A DNA stretch of 14,831 nt from an uncultured Treponema sp. (GCA_946538875.1 CAMNHD010000009.1:1-14831), one strand, 5' to 3'. Shown: positions 5,469 to 13,483, numbered from the stretch's first letter. Notes: a model not told the origin generated them from the sequence alone. Numbers and translations: made by a program.

Positions 5469-7295
5469 ATGAAAAAAACTTTGACTATAACGGCGTTGTG
5501 CTCGGCTTTTGTGCTGACTCTTGCTACCGGGCTTTATGCTCAGGCTGCGGACGACGGTTTTATTGTTCCGCTGGACGAGGATTTGTCCAAGGCGGTTACA
5601 CAGGGAGCTGCTCCTGCTGCGGGAGGAACTGCAGCCCAGGGGCCTTCAGTCCTTCAGGGAATTTGGATAGAAACCACGGGAAGCAACAAGGCTCTTATCC
5701 GGGATCTTGCGACAGGAGAAAAGAAAGGCTATGAGTATGACAACGCGCATTTCATGTCCAACGCAAACTGGTGGTTCTGGGGCAGTCTTGGTTCAAAGTT
5801 CCAGCTTGATGCGGAAATTGCCGTGTGGAATTTTGACCATACTCTTTTTCAGGCGAACAGTTATGCGGCGAATGTTCCTCCCGTTACTTGGGGAGACGGC
5901 ATACAGGGACTCTTCACCCTGCCGTTCAGCTTTTTGTTCAACGGAAACGACAAGGGTGTGGGTGCGTTCAACAAGATGGGCTTTACCATTACAACTCCCT
6001 GGGTGGATGTCAAGCTTGGATATGGCGGCGTCAAGGCTAACGGCATGATAGACTTTGACGGAATCTACCACGTGATTGACCGCTGGGACGATGTGGGAAA
6101 AGGCTTTACGGAAATCCATCTTGGAAACGATCTGCGGCACTTTGGCAGGGCCCACTTTAACGCAGTCGCGGGACTCAGCATGATGCGTGGAACTTATGGA
6201 ATGTACGACCTGCTTTCGTTCAAGTTTGGCGAAGACGAAAAGAATCCGCTTGTGGAGGCAGACCTTACTTTTGGAAGCGAGACCACCGCCAGCGAACTTT
6301 TCCGCTACAACGAAGTCAACGACAATGCACTTTCCGCTTACGTGAAGGTGAATCCGATTGCGCCGCTCACTGTGGAGGCACATGGAATTGCAAGTTTCGG
6401 CACAAACATAAGCTTTGGTGCGTCAGCGATGGCCGGGGCGCTTCGCTTTGGCTGGAATGCGGACAAGTGGAACCTCAGCGTGATGCAGAGCGTTGCCGGT
6501 AAGAATGTCGATTCAGTTTGGGGAAGCGACGACACTACTAACCGCAACGATGTGAACGCCGGAACTGCCACCACCCAGATTGACTTTGATTTTACCGTGA
6601 ACGATTTTGTTTCGTTTGGTCTGGACGAAGGAATTGTCCTCAGCGACATTGAAAAACTAGGAAACTGTCTGTGGACCCTGCGCAACCAGCCCTATGCAGA
6701 TTTTGACTTCAATAATCTGCTTGGAATTGATTTTACTGCGGGGATATACGGAGTGCTTTCCCTGGACAAGCCTGATTCCTCCGCTGCCAGAACAGCTGTA
6801 TTCCCTTACTTTGAGGAAGCTGGTGTGGAACTTGTGTTCGCGGACATCCCTGTGTTCAAGAAGCTGGGCTTTGACTATGCGCTCAAGTGCAATTACACCA
6901 CAAGCGAAACTCTTGGCAACGCGGACTATCTGAACAAAAAATATTCCGCCCTCTACAATTCGTTTATGCTTATGGCCGACTTTAACGAAACGTACTCCAT
7001 AAGCGCGGGTGCAGTAGTGCGGTCGTATGCGGAAAAGACTGCGGCAGACCAGCCAGTGGGACTTGCTCTTGGCTTTGCCGTGAATTCGACGCCGCTTCCC
7101 GGACATCCAAAGTTCTGGGTACATGCGACTTACGGAATGGATCCTTACGAAGACAACAACTACAGCCTGTACCGTGCTGACGACCCGCAGAATGGAGCTT
7201 CTCACCGCACCTATCTGCTCAATTCGCTGGATGACACTGCCGGCGACAGCAACACGTCAAGCTACATAAGATTCGGCCTTATCTGGAACCTGTAG
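5469..7295 (+). CDS. Putative outer-membrane beta-barrel protein of the galactan operon
   Basis: About 608 residues. The signal peptide is MKKTLTITALCSAF onward to QA at 26, followed by an Asp/Ala-rich stretch. The remainder is rich in alternating polar/hydrophobic strands with many aromatic, Gly and Asn residues and no long hydrophobic helix. It ends RFGLIWNL, a barrel-like terminal strand. I do not recognise the family. Context suggests a porin or glycan-binding barrel that admits galacto-oligosaccharides released by the flanking GH53 enzymes, but this is inference. GGAGG (5459-5463) is five bases from the ATG at 5469; the ATG at 5466 would be only two bases away and a GTG at 5457 overlaps the site, so 5469 is preferred. 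It lies 24 bp after the galactanase and 12 bp before the next gene. Confidence 0.75.
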   Translation: MKKTLTITALCSAFVLTLATGLYAQAADDGFIVPLDEDLSKAVTQGAAPAAGGTAAQGPSVLQGIWIETTGSNKALIRDLATGEKKGYEYDNAHFMSNANWWFWGSLGSKFQLDAEIAVWNFDHTLFQANSYAANVPPVTWGDGIQGLFTLPFSFLFNGNDKGVGAFNKMGFTITTPWVDVKLGYGGVKANGMIDFDGIYHVIDRWDDVGKGFTEIHLGNDLRHFGRAHFNAVAGLSMMRGTYGMYDLLSFKFGEDEKNPLVEADLTFGSETTASELFRYNEVNDNALSAYVKVNPIAPLTVEAHGIASFGTNISFGASAMAGALRFGWNADKWNLSVMQSVAGKNVDSVWGSDDTTNRNDVNAGTATTQIDFDFTVNDFVSFGLDEGIVLSDIEKLGNCLWTLRNQPYADFDFNNLLGIDFTAGIYGVLSLDKPDSSAARTAVFPYFEEAGVELVFADIPVFKKLGFDYALKCNYTTSETLGNADYLNKKYSALYNSFMLMADFNETYSISAGAVVRSYAEKTAADQPVGLALGFAVNSTPLPGHPKFWVHATYGMDPYEDNNYSLYRADDPQNGASHRTYLLNSLDDTAGDSNTSSYIRFGLIWNL

Positions 7296-7307
7296 GGAGG
7301 AAGTGAA

Positions 7308-7781
7308 ATGAAAAAAAATCTTTTTGCCGACATAAAGACTTTTGCCGGAACACTGGCGCTGCTGTTTTTTGCGGCAGTCCTATGCACAACGCTCACAGGC
7401 TGCCCATCTGCGGAAGGCCTGCACAATCAGAATTCTGCGCAGGTGACATTTGTGTTCACAGGATTCTCCTCCGCCGACGACGGAGCATACACAGTCCCCG
7501 GAAATTTCAACAGTTGGGACAACAGTTCTTCCATGCTCAGTCTTAAGGCTGGAGAAGGAACATCCGCTTCAGTCACGGTTTCCACTGCGAACATTCAGTT
7601 CACACTGGTTCCTGTGGGCAGCTGGACACGCACCTGGTACCCTGCCGTACAGGGCAACGGAGTGGACAACACTTCCGGAAAGTACCAGAACTTCTATATC
7701 AACAGCCTGGACTTGGATGCTGGAGAAATTACCGTCGTCGTTGACGCAAGCACTGGAACAGCCACCCCTGTGGCGCAGTAA
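7308..7781 (+). CDS. Small lipoprotein with a CBM20/48-like glycan-binding domain
   Basis: 157 residues. The signal sequence ends in lipobox LTGC, with C32 as the lipidation site. The mature part is one beta-sandwich-like domain. VPGNFNSWD at about 63-71 resembles the GNFN-W motif of CBM20/CBM48/AMPK-beta-type domains, and the later Trp pair in SWTRTWYP (about 106-113) could stack on sugar rings. The likely role is to hold galactan or its fragments at the cell surface; this is inferred from the operon. The match to the CBM is by motif only. GGGAGG precedes the ATG. The stop overlaps an ATG that belongs to the ribosome site of the next gene and is not its true start. Confidence 0.72.
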   Translation: MKKNLFADIKTFAGTLALLFFAAVLCTTLTGCPSAEGLHNQNSAQVTFVFTGFSSADDGAYTVPGNFNSWDNSSSMLSLKAGEGTSASVTVSTANIQFTLVPVGSWTRTWYPAVQGNGVDNTSGKYQNFYINSLDLDAGEITVVVDASTGTATPVAQ

Positions 7782-7792
7782 TGGAGGTTCGG

Positions 7793-9388
7793 ATGAAATC
7801 TGCTGAATTATATGTTGAAAATAAAATCAATTTCGCAGAAAGGGTAAAAGCTCTTCTGCCTGCACTTGGCGCCTTTTCTTCAATAATATTTATTGGATTG
7901 TTTGGGCTGCTTGGCTTTACCGGATGCGAACTGCTGCAGAATTCCCTGAGTTCCGAGATGCAGAAAAACTTGGAGGAAGAAAGGGGAACTGCTTCCATAG
8001 CATCGAATGTCTGGTGCTACAACGGAATGTCCTCCGACGACATGTCGCAGACTGCGGAAAAACTTGGGCCCGACTATTACGGACAGAGTCTTTTGATAAA
8101 CTTTGGGAAGAAAGTTGCGCTCAGTGCCCTGTCCGGTTCTATTGAACTCAAGTACACCGATGCAGACGGCTGCACAGCTGCAAAGACATTTTCTTCCTTG
8201 AGCGGAACGTTCACGGATGACTTTACCGGTTACAGGATAGACATGAGTCCCGTGCTCAGAATGTTCGACACCGTGACAGTTCCAGCAGGGAGTGCTGTGA
8301 TGAACATCAAGGTCGCAGGATTTGTCTGTGCGGAAGGAAAACAGAACGGACGGCCAATCCCGGCCCTGCAGGTAAAGAACATTGTAGTCAAGCCTCTGTT
8401 CAATTCGACAGCGGTGGATTTTTCCACGGTTGGGTTCAGCGCGGATTCCGTTGTTGAACTGGATGTGAACACCGCAGTTGAACTTACTGGCGGGACATAC
8501 ACTGTAAGCGGAACTGCAAGCGACGGAAACAGCTACGCATTCGACGCAGGTACTAGGGGAAACACGATAACCTTGAGCCCAAAGTTCACAGTGCCGCCTT
8601 CAGGAGACGGAGTGATTCTTCCGCTTACACTTCACGGTATTACAGCCTTGGGAGCAGGGGATCCGGTGACAAAAGAAATTACAATCAAATTCTCAGAGCA
8701 CGCAGTTGTAATCGACGGAAAGAAAGACATTAACTTCTCCGCTGAAAAAGGCGCACTTGTAACAGTTGATGCTTCCTCTGACCAGAGCGCATTCGGCGAT
8801 TATGGCTACGATGTGAGCACAGAGTCAGACATAACAGAAGTCAGCATGACAAGCGACGCTGACTACCTCTACATCGGCGTGGAAGGCTCACTTGCGCTGA
8901 GCTGGAACAACCCGCTTACAGTTCTCGTCTCAAACGGAAACATTACTGGTGGAAACGGAGCGCAGGCGGATGTCCATGCTGCGGAAACAGAAGACTTCGG
9001 TGTAAAGAGCGGGCGGACAAAACTGCAGCCCAATGTCTACATAAGCCATCAGCCCGGAAGCGGCGATACCGGGACCGGAGCATTTTCCGCATACGCATTT
9101 GTGTCCGGAACAAACACCGACATAAGCGCATCAGTTCCACATTCACCCGAAGGCTGGACAAGCACCACATCAGGCTCCTTCATTGAATACGCAGTCCCAC
9201 TCGGAGCTACAAGCGGAATCAATGCCGGCGACACAGTGACTGTGATTGTTGCGGCGTCACTCGGCTGGAGCGAAGGTTTTGCTGTTGTGGACGCAGTCCC
9301 GGACAATTCCGTGACCTACAACAATGCTGACCACACAAGCGTTAAATACGAACTTAAAAACGGAATCTCCTACACAATTCCAGAATGA
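7793..9388 (+). CDS. Surface lipoprotein with C-terminal CBM9/DOMON-like domain
   Basis: 531 residues from ATG 7793, chosen because GGAGG (7783-7787) lies five bases upstream; the ATG at 7781 would place that site inside the gene. The long signal region ends in FTGC, with C45 the likely lipidated residue. The middle (about 70-300) is beta-rich with no family I recognise. From about 309 onward (VVIDGKKDINF, then SDADYLYIGVEGSL, ending at a FAVVDAVPDNS block) it resembles the glucodextranase C-terminal / CBM9-like domains that bind glycans. No catalytic motif is seen. It sits between the small lipoprotein and the lipid-anchored galactanase with gaps of 11 and 13 bp, so a glycan-capture role is likely. 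Confidence 0.75.
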   Translation: MKSAELYVENKINFAERVKALLPALGAFSSIIFIGLFGLLGFTGCELLQNSLSSEMQKNLEEERGTASIASNVWCYNGMSSDDMSQTAEKLGPDYYGQSLLINFGKKVALSALSGSIELKYTDADGCTAAKTFSSLSGTFTDDFTGYRIDMSPVLRMFDTVTVPAGSAVMNIKVAGFVCAEGKQNGRPIPALQVKNIVVKPLFNSTAVDFSTVGFSADSVVELDVNTAVELTGGTYTVSGTASDGNSYAFDAGTRGNTITLSPKFTVPPSGDGVILPLTLHGITALGAGDPVTKEITIKFSEHAVVIDGKKDINFSAEKGALVTVDASSDQSAFGDYGYDVSTESDITEVSMTSDADYLYIGVEGSLALSWNNPLTVLVSNGNITGGNGAQADVHAAETEDFGVKSGRTKLQPNVYISHQPGSGDTGTGAFSAYAFVSGTNTDISASVPHSPEGWTSTTSGSFIEYAVPLGATSGINAGDTVTVIVAASLGWSEGFAVVDAVPDNSVTYNNADHTSVKYELKNGISYTIPE

Positions 9389-9401
9389 GCGGAGGTAAAA
9401 G

Positions 9402-10688
9402 ATGAACCTTAGAAAAAATAAAACGGCGCTTGCCTCACTGTGCCTTGCGGCAGCAACATTGATTTCCTGTACAGTCCCTACCTTTCCCGAGTCAGCGGCA
9501 GTGAAACCGGGAGAAGTGACTGGCGTTGAACTTTCCGACTACAGCTCATATTCAATTCAGGCCGCAGACGTGAACCAGTCATTTATGCGCGGAGTTGACA
9601 TGAGCGAGGTAAAAGCCCTTGAGGAACTTGGCCAGAAATGGTACGACAGCGACAACACTCAGAAAGACGTTTTCCGGATACTTGCCGGGCATGGCGTCAA
9701 CTGGGTACGGCTTAGAATCTGGAACGACTACACAAAGTCCCTGCAGGATGACTGGGGCCCGTATGGCTACAACAATCTTTCCCGTACCATAAACATGGCT
9801 GAACGCGCGAAGGCTGCCGGACTAAAACTTCTGCTGGATTTCCATTACTCCGACAACTGGGCAGATCCCAAAGAACAAAAATGTCCTGAAATGTGGTCAT
9901 CCATCAGCGACGCCGAGCAGCTTGCAGAAGCTGTAGGAAGCTGGACAGAAGAAATACTCCAGTCAATGATAGAACAAGACTGCGCACCAGACATGGTTCA
10001 GCTTGGAAACGAAATGCAGGGCGGACTGTTCCAGACAGGAAGTTCCGTCGCAGACGCAAAGAACTACACGGGAACTTATCTTAGAAAGGCTGCGCTTGCA
10101 GTAAGAAAACTTCTCCCGGACTGCGGAATCATGCTCCACATGTCGAACGGCGACCGTTCCGATTATCTTTCAAGACTAACAGCCTATGCAGAAGAAATTG
10201 GAAATGACCCGGACGAAAAAAAACTTGTAACAATCCTCGGCTTTTCATATTACACATATTTCCACGGAACCGACAGCGCGCTGAAAACAAATCTCCAGAG
10301 CGCAAAGGCAGCCGGTTACAAAGTCGTCATGGCAGAAAATTCCTACGCATATTCCACAAGCGCCTACACCGACAGTTACAACAACGAGTTCTGGACGGAT
10401 GATGAAGTGAGCGGAGCAGCAAAACTAACCGGCTACACTTACGGAAGCGGAATCACAAGCAATTCCGACGGAAGCAGCATTATCCAGGCAACAATCGAAA
10501 ATCAGGCAGGCGTAATCCGTTACCTGATGGAACTGGTAGGCTCCGTGGACAGCGAAGGCGGCTATTTCTACTGGGGCGGCGCGTACCTCGGCATAGCACC
10601 AAAAATGCCAAGCTCCTGGGAAAACCAGGCACTCTTTGATGTGGACGGAAAGGTTCTTCCAGGCATGGATGTTTACAATGTGAAATAA
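9402..10688 (+). CDS. Lipid-anchored GH53 endo-beta-1,4-galactanase
   Basis: 428 residues. The signal sequence ends in LISC, with C23 the likely lipidated cysteine. A single GH53 domain spans about 58-427: FMRGVDMS at 61-68, LLLDFHYSDNWADP at 143-156, acid/base E204 in LGNEMQGG, and nucleophile E312 in VMAENSYAY. It is clearly related to the first galactanase (FMRGVD, VNW-R-R-WN and DFHYSD-WADP shared). It lacks the Ig-like and CBM61-like modules and the ASMGGGANDLAVD insertion. It probably cuts galactan held at the surface. GGAGG lies six bases before the ATG. It is the last gene of the operon; a strong terminator follows 32 bp after the stop. Confidence 0.93.
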   Translation: MNLRKNKTALASLCLAAATLISCTVPTFPESAAVKPGEVTGVELSDYSSYSIQAADVNQSFMRGVDMSEVKALEELGQKWYDSDNTQKDVFRILAGHGVNWVRLRIWNDYTKSLQDDWGPYGYNNLSRTINMAERAKAAGLKLLLDFHYSDNWADPKEQKCPEMWSSISDAEQLAEAVGSWTEEILQSMIEQDCAPDMVQLGNEMQGGLFQTGSSVADAKNYTGTYLRKAALAVRKLLPDCGIMLHMSNGDRSDYLSRLTAYAEEIGNDPDEKKLVTILGFSYYTYFHGTDSALKTNLQSAKAAGYKVVMAENSYAYSTSAYTDSYNNEFWTDDEVSGAAKLTGYTYGSGITSNSDGSSIIQATIENQAGVIRYLMELVGSVDSEGGYFYWGGAYLGIAPKMPSSWENQALFDVDGKVLPGMDVYNVK

Positions 10689-10720
10689 CTGATCTGTCAA
10701 TAAAGTTTTATATAAAACAA

Positions 10721-10771
10721 AATCCCGTGGCTGAAAATGAATCTTCACAATGTAAGCCATGGGATTTTTTT
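10721..10771 (+). terminator. Strong intrinsic terminator of the galactan operon
   Basis: AATCCCGTGGCT (10721-10732) pairs with AGCCATGGGATT (10755-10766): 12 bp with one G-U, a 22-nt loop, and a T run to 10771. A-rich sequence on the left side means it could also work from the other strand. Confidence 0.88.
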
Positions 10772-10785
10772 GCACCGTCCCCGCA

Positions 10786-10985
10786 TTTTCTCACCGTGAT
10801 TCAAAACTCTCCAACCGGGTGCCGGCCGCTTTTGTCACGGGTGTTCCGCCCTTCGCTCACGCTCATACCTCCGGCTGCGCCTCCGGTACTACGGGGCTGC
10901 ATACCCGGGCGGGATGATTGGTTCCGTACCCCCTTCCGCGGCAGGCAGCCACTTTGTATTTACATTTTGCCCAAATTGCTTTCCG
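10786..10985 (+). repeat. Longest copy of interspersed repeat (copy R1)
   Basis: GC-rich gene-free stretch. It shares with 13281-13413, in the same order, CTCCAACCGGG (10809-10819), CTTCGCTCACGCTCATACC (10851-10869, 19 identical bases) and CCGGTACTACGG (10883-10894). It shares its right part (GCGGGATGA, GGCAG-CACTTTGT) with 3239-3337. Short frames cross it on both strands, but their sequence is that of the repeat and they have no ribosome site, so it is non-coding. Boundaries are approximate. No transposase or clear terminal inverted repeats are visible. Confidence 0.65.
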
Positions 10986-11010
10986 TGCACTGTAAATAAT
11001 TCCTTTTTTG

Positions 11011-11045
11011 TGATATGATTGACTCGTGATGGAGGGGAGTTCCCC
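11011..11045 (+). promoter_or_regulatory. Extended -10 promoter and leader hairpin of the SPOR gene
   Basis: TGaTATGAT at 11011-11019 is an extended -10 element with no good -35 box. Downstream, GGGGA (11034-11038) and TCCCC (11041-11045) form a tight hairpin followed by an A run. The ribosome site AAAGG is weak and about 7 bases from the ATG at 11072. The same form, TGaTATACT, precedes the acidic small protein at 13076. Confidence 0.5.
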
Positions 11046-11071
11046 AAAAAATAAAACCAAAAGGTAAATAT

Positions 11072-12493
11072 ATGAAAATTTACAAAAATTTGATTGGATT
11101 CTTATTTATCCTGCTGATATCCTCTAATGTTTTTGCCGATGACTGGTATGTCTGCATGGGCTCGTTCAGGGTAAAGTCCAATGCGCAGAACCGTGCCGCA
11201 CTGCTGCAGCAAAACGGGATTGATGCGGCGGTGACCAAATTCAAACTGGCGGATGACACATTCGTTTACAGAGTGCTTATGCGTGTTCCGTTTACCAGGG
11301 AAGAAGAGGCTAAGCTCAGACGTGACCAGATGCAGACACGCGACCTTCTGAAGAAGCTTCAGGAAACTAATCTTTGGTATTGTGTGGCTGGTTCCGAAAA
11401 CTTTTTGGATACAGTTGTTGCCCAGGATATAATCCGTCCTGAGCAGGAAAACAATGCGCATGAGGCGGATGCGGCGGCAGATGGTGAATCCGGTACACAG
11501 ACAGAGATTCCGGCTGTCCAGTCCGGGCCCCAGACCGTTCAGCCAGACCAGGTGGGGGAATCCCCAGAGCAGAACTATAACTACGAGCCAGTCTGGGAAC
11601 AGGTAATCACAGTGGTAAAACCTGCCCGGACGAATGAAGTTTCCCGCTTGAGCCAAGATAGAAATACCTTGCCCAACACCGAAGTGGAAGATTCTGACGT
11701 AGCTCAGACCGTTTCTGCAACGCAAAGTGATTCCGCCGCACAAGGCCAGGAAAACTATGCTTCTGGAGAAAATGCTTCTGTGGCACGCCGGCAGGAGCCG
11801 GAGACCCTTCAGCAGGAAACTCCTTTCTATATAATGGACAGCGATACCGGAGCCCCTGTAGTGTATGCCCTTGTAAGGATTGACCAGAAGTGGGAACGCA
11901 CCAGTGACGATAAGGGAATGATTCTTCTGCCGATGGAATTGGAAAACGGAGTGCACCTGCTGCATATAGAAAAGCCCGGTTCAGATTTTCTGCCGCTGGA
12001 CACAGAATTTACAATTTCCTCAGGCTTTGCAATCGGAACAACCCACTTTGCCCTTCCGCATAGAGTTGATTTTGAACGCGTAAAGATTGTTCTCACATGG
12101 GGAGAATCCCCATCTGACCTGGATTCTCATATTTTGTCTCCGGCAGGACATGTTTACTATAGCCGCCAGGACTGGAACAACCTGCATCTTGACCACGATG
12201 ACACAACCAGTTACGGACCTGAAACCGTGACCATAGAAAATCCGGATCCGCTCATAGTCTACAAATATTTTGTCTACAATTACAGCGACGGTGGAAATGA
12301 CAACTGGAGCGAACGGCTTTCCAATTCCGGTGCGGAAATACAAGTCTACATAGACAACGAGTTCAAGCAGACATTCCGTGTGCAGCCGGGACAGCAGGGT
12401 GTGACCTGGCACGTGTTCGATGTGGTGAACGGAAAAGACATAATTCCTGTGGATAGAGTTTATTCCCAGTATGTGAATTATGATGGAGAATAA
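11072..12493 (+). CDS. Exported protein with N-terminal SPOR domain and C-terminal YfaP/DUF2135-like domain
   Basis: 473 residues. The signal peptide is 1-22 (NVFA cleavage). A SPOR-like domain (about 24-105, starting WYVCMGSF) would bind denuded peptidoglycan glycan strands. A low-complexity Gln/Glu/Ala/Ser linker spans about 115-248. Residues 251-330 form a small beta region (SDTGAPVVYALVRID) like a carboxypeptidase-regulatory fold. The C-terminal domain (about 335-465) carries LTWGESPSDLDSHI, DHDDTTSYGPETVTI and YKYFVYNYSDGG. These resemble the YfaP/DUF2135 family, whose Asp cluster suggests metal binding. The likely place is the periplasm, and the function is unknown. It lies three bases from the YbaK gene and is probably co-transcribed with it. 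Domain names are by motif from memory. Confidence 0.8.
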   Translation: MKIYKNLIGFLFILLISSNVFADDWYVCMGSFRVKSNAQNRAALLQQNGIDAAVTKFKLADDTFVYRVLMRVPFTREEEAKLRRDQMQTRDLLKKLQETNLWYCVAGSENFLDTVVAQDIIRPEQENNAHEADAAADGESGTQTEIPAVQSGPQTVQPDQVGESPEQNYNYEPVWEQVITVVKPARTNEVSRLSQDRNTLPNTEVEDSDVAQTVSATQSDSAAQGQENYASGENASVARRQEPETLQQETPFYIMDSDTGAPVVYALVRIDQKWERTSDDKGMILLPMELENGVHLLHIEKPGSDFLPLDTEFTISSGFAIGTTHFALPHRVDFERVKIVLTWGESPSDLDSHILSPAGHVYYSRQDWNNLHLDHDDTTSYGPETVTIENPDPLIVYKYFVYNYSDGGNDNWSERLSNSGAEIQVYIDNEFKQTFRVQPGQQGVTWHVFDVVNGKDIIPVDRVYSQYVNYDGE

Positions 12494-12496
12494 AAA

Positions 12497-12973
12497 ATGT
12501 CAGTTGAAAAGGTAAAGGAATATTTTAGCGGAACAGAACTTGAAGGTAAAATAATAGAACTTGGAGAATCAAGCGCAACCGTGGAACTTGCGGCCCATGC
12601 CTTGAGCATAGAGCCTGACCGCATTGCAAAAACTTTGTCATATCTTGTGGACGAGCAGCCACTGGTCATAGTGGTGTCTGGAATGTCACGGGTGGACAAT
12701 AAAAAATACAAGGCACAGTTTTCCAAAAAGGCAAAGATGATTCCCTTTGAGCAAGTGAACACTTTTATAGGGCATCCACCTGGAGGCGTGTGCCCCTTTG
12801 CAGTGAACCAGAACGTAAAAGTCTACCTTGACAAATCACTTCAGAAATACACGTCTGTCTATCCGGCGGCCGGCAGCGGAAACAGTGCAGTGGAACTGAC
12901 AATTCCCCAACTGGAAAAATTCAGCCGCTATGAATCCTGGGTGGATGTCTGCGTAAATGGGACGGAACACTGA
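12497..12973 (+). CDS. YbaK/EbsC-family aminoacyl-tRNA deacylase
   Basis: 158 residues, the usual length for the family. These cytoplasmic proteins hydrolyse mischarged tRNAs (for example Cys-tRNA-Pro in YbaK). The conserved lysine is probably K45 in RIAKTL, and the GHPPGGVCPF motif at 92-101 is diagnostic. Which tRNA is edited cannot be told from sequence alone. GGAG lies at the end of the upstream gene, ahead of the ATG, and the spacing of 3 bp implies translational coupling with the SPOR protein, though no functional link is obvious. Confidence 0.9.
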   Translation: MSVEKVKEYFSGTELEGKIIELGESSATVELAAHALSIEPDRIAKTLSYLVDEQPLVIVVSGMSRVDNKKYKAQFSKKAKMIPFEQVNTFIGHPPGGVCPFAVNQNVKVYLDKSLQKYTSVYPAAGSGNSAVELTIPQLEKFSRYESWVDVCVNGTEH

Positions 12974-13019
12974 AAGAAAAAAAATCGCAGCGCTGACGCT
13001 ACACAGACGCAGATGACCG

Positions 13020-13028
13020 TGATATACT
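13020..13028 (+). promoter_or_regulatory. Extended -10 promoter of the acidic small protein
   Basis: TGaTATACT at 13020-13028 with no convincing -35 box. It would start transcription near 13035, about 40 nt before the ATG at 13076. Confidence 0.4.
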
Positions 13029-13075
13029 GTAAGGGAAAGCGGTGGTGGCAAACAGCCGCATTCAGGGAGCTTGAT

Positions 13076-13246
13076 ATGGGACTTTTTGACTGGCTTATAG
13101 GTGTCGACGGCGACAAGAACAACAAGAACAAAAATGTCAATCCGTACTCAAATCCTTTTGGAACAGGTGGTGCACTGGGCTATTCCGACCGTCAGATTGA
13201 CGATGAGTACGATGAAGACGATGATGATAACGACGATGAGGACTGA
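13076..13246 (+). CDS. Very acidic 56-residue protein
   Basis: Starts MGLFDWLIG, then a Lys/Asn-rich stretch (DKNNKNKNVNP), a Gly-rich middle (NPFGTGGALGYSD) and a run of Asp/Glu from residue 40 to the end (EYDEDDDDNDDED). GGGAGC precedes the ATG at 13076 by five bases; a longer frame from 13013 has no ribosome site and spans the promoter. No known family. The Met-Gly-Leu-Phe-Asp-Trp opening is amphipathic and could dock to a membrane or partner. The regular ribosome site and promoter support translation, but short length leaves doubt. Confidence 0.6.
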   Translation: MGLFDWLIGVDGDKNNKNKNVNPYSNPFGTGGALGYSDRQIDDEYDEDDDDNDDED

Positions 13247-13280
13247 ACGGTACCTGCATTGTTGACATACTATTTCTCCG

Positions 13281-13413
13281 CTCCAACCGGGAAACACAGC
13301 ACCCCTGTACGGGCTTTCCGTACTTCGCTCACGCTCATACCGGGGACGCAAAGCTTCCCCGGTACTACGGTACTCCAATCCCGCGTAGGCGGAAATGATG
13401 CGCAGCAGCGCAC
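13281..13413 (+). repeat. Copy of interspersed repeat with a perfect hairpin (copy R2)
   Basis: Shares CTCCAACCGGG (13281-13291), CTTCGCTCACGCTCATACC (13323-13341) and CCGGTACTACGG (13359-13370) with 10809-10894. Between the last two lies a perfect 9-bp stem TACCGGGGA/TCCCCGGTA (13338-13346 and 13356-13364) with a 9-nt loop. In the other copy the same place holds a different, imperfect structure. ATGCGCAGCAG at 13398-13408 is also present at 1601-1611. No gene is seen between 13247 and 13483. Confidence 0.65.
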
Positions 13414-13483
13414 CGTGACTTGAAATCAAAAACAGAAAATCCCTGCAGACTTGAGAATTGATTAATTCATGAAAAAAATAAAT

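Noticed and set aside
10786..10985. CRISPR array or tRNA in the repeat regions
   Set aside because: Copies are not tandem with regular spacers and no cloverleaf can be drawn.
10727..11060. Short frames on both strands across the intergenic gap
   Set aside because: They run through the terminator and the interspersed repeat, whose other copies do not keep the frame.
11102..11965. Long open frame opposite the SPOR gene
   Set aside because: Shadow of the SPOR protein frame; no ribosome site and no recognisable domain.
13263..13290. TTGACA as a possible promoter after the acidic small protein
   Set aside because: No -10 box lies at 16-18 bases and the repeat begins there.
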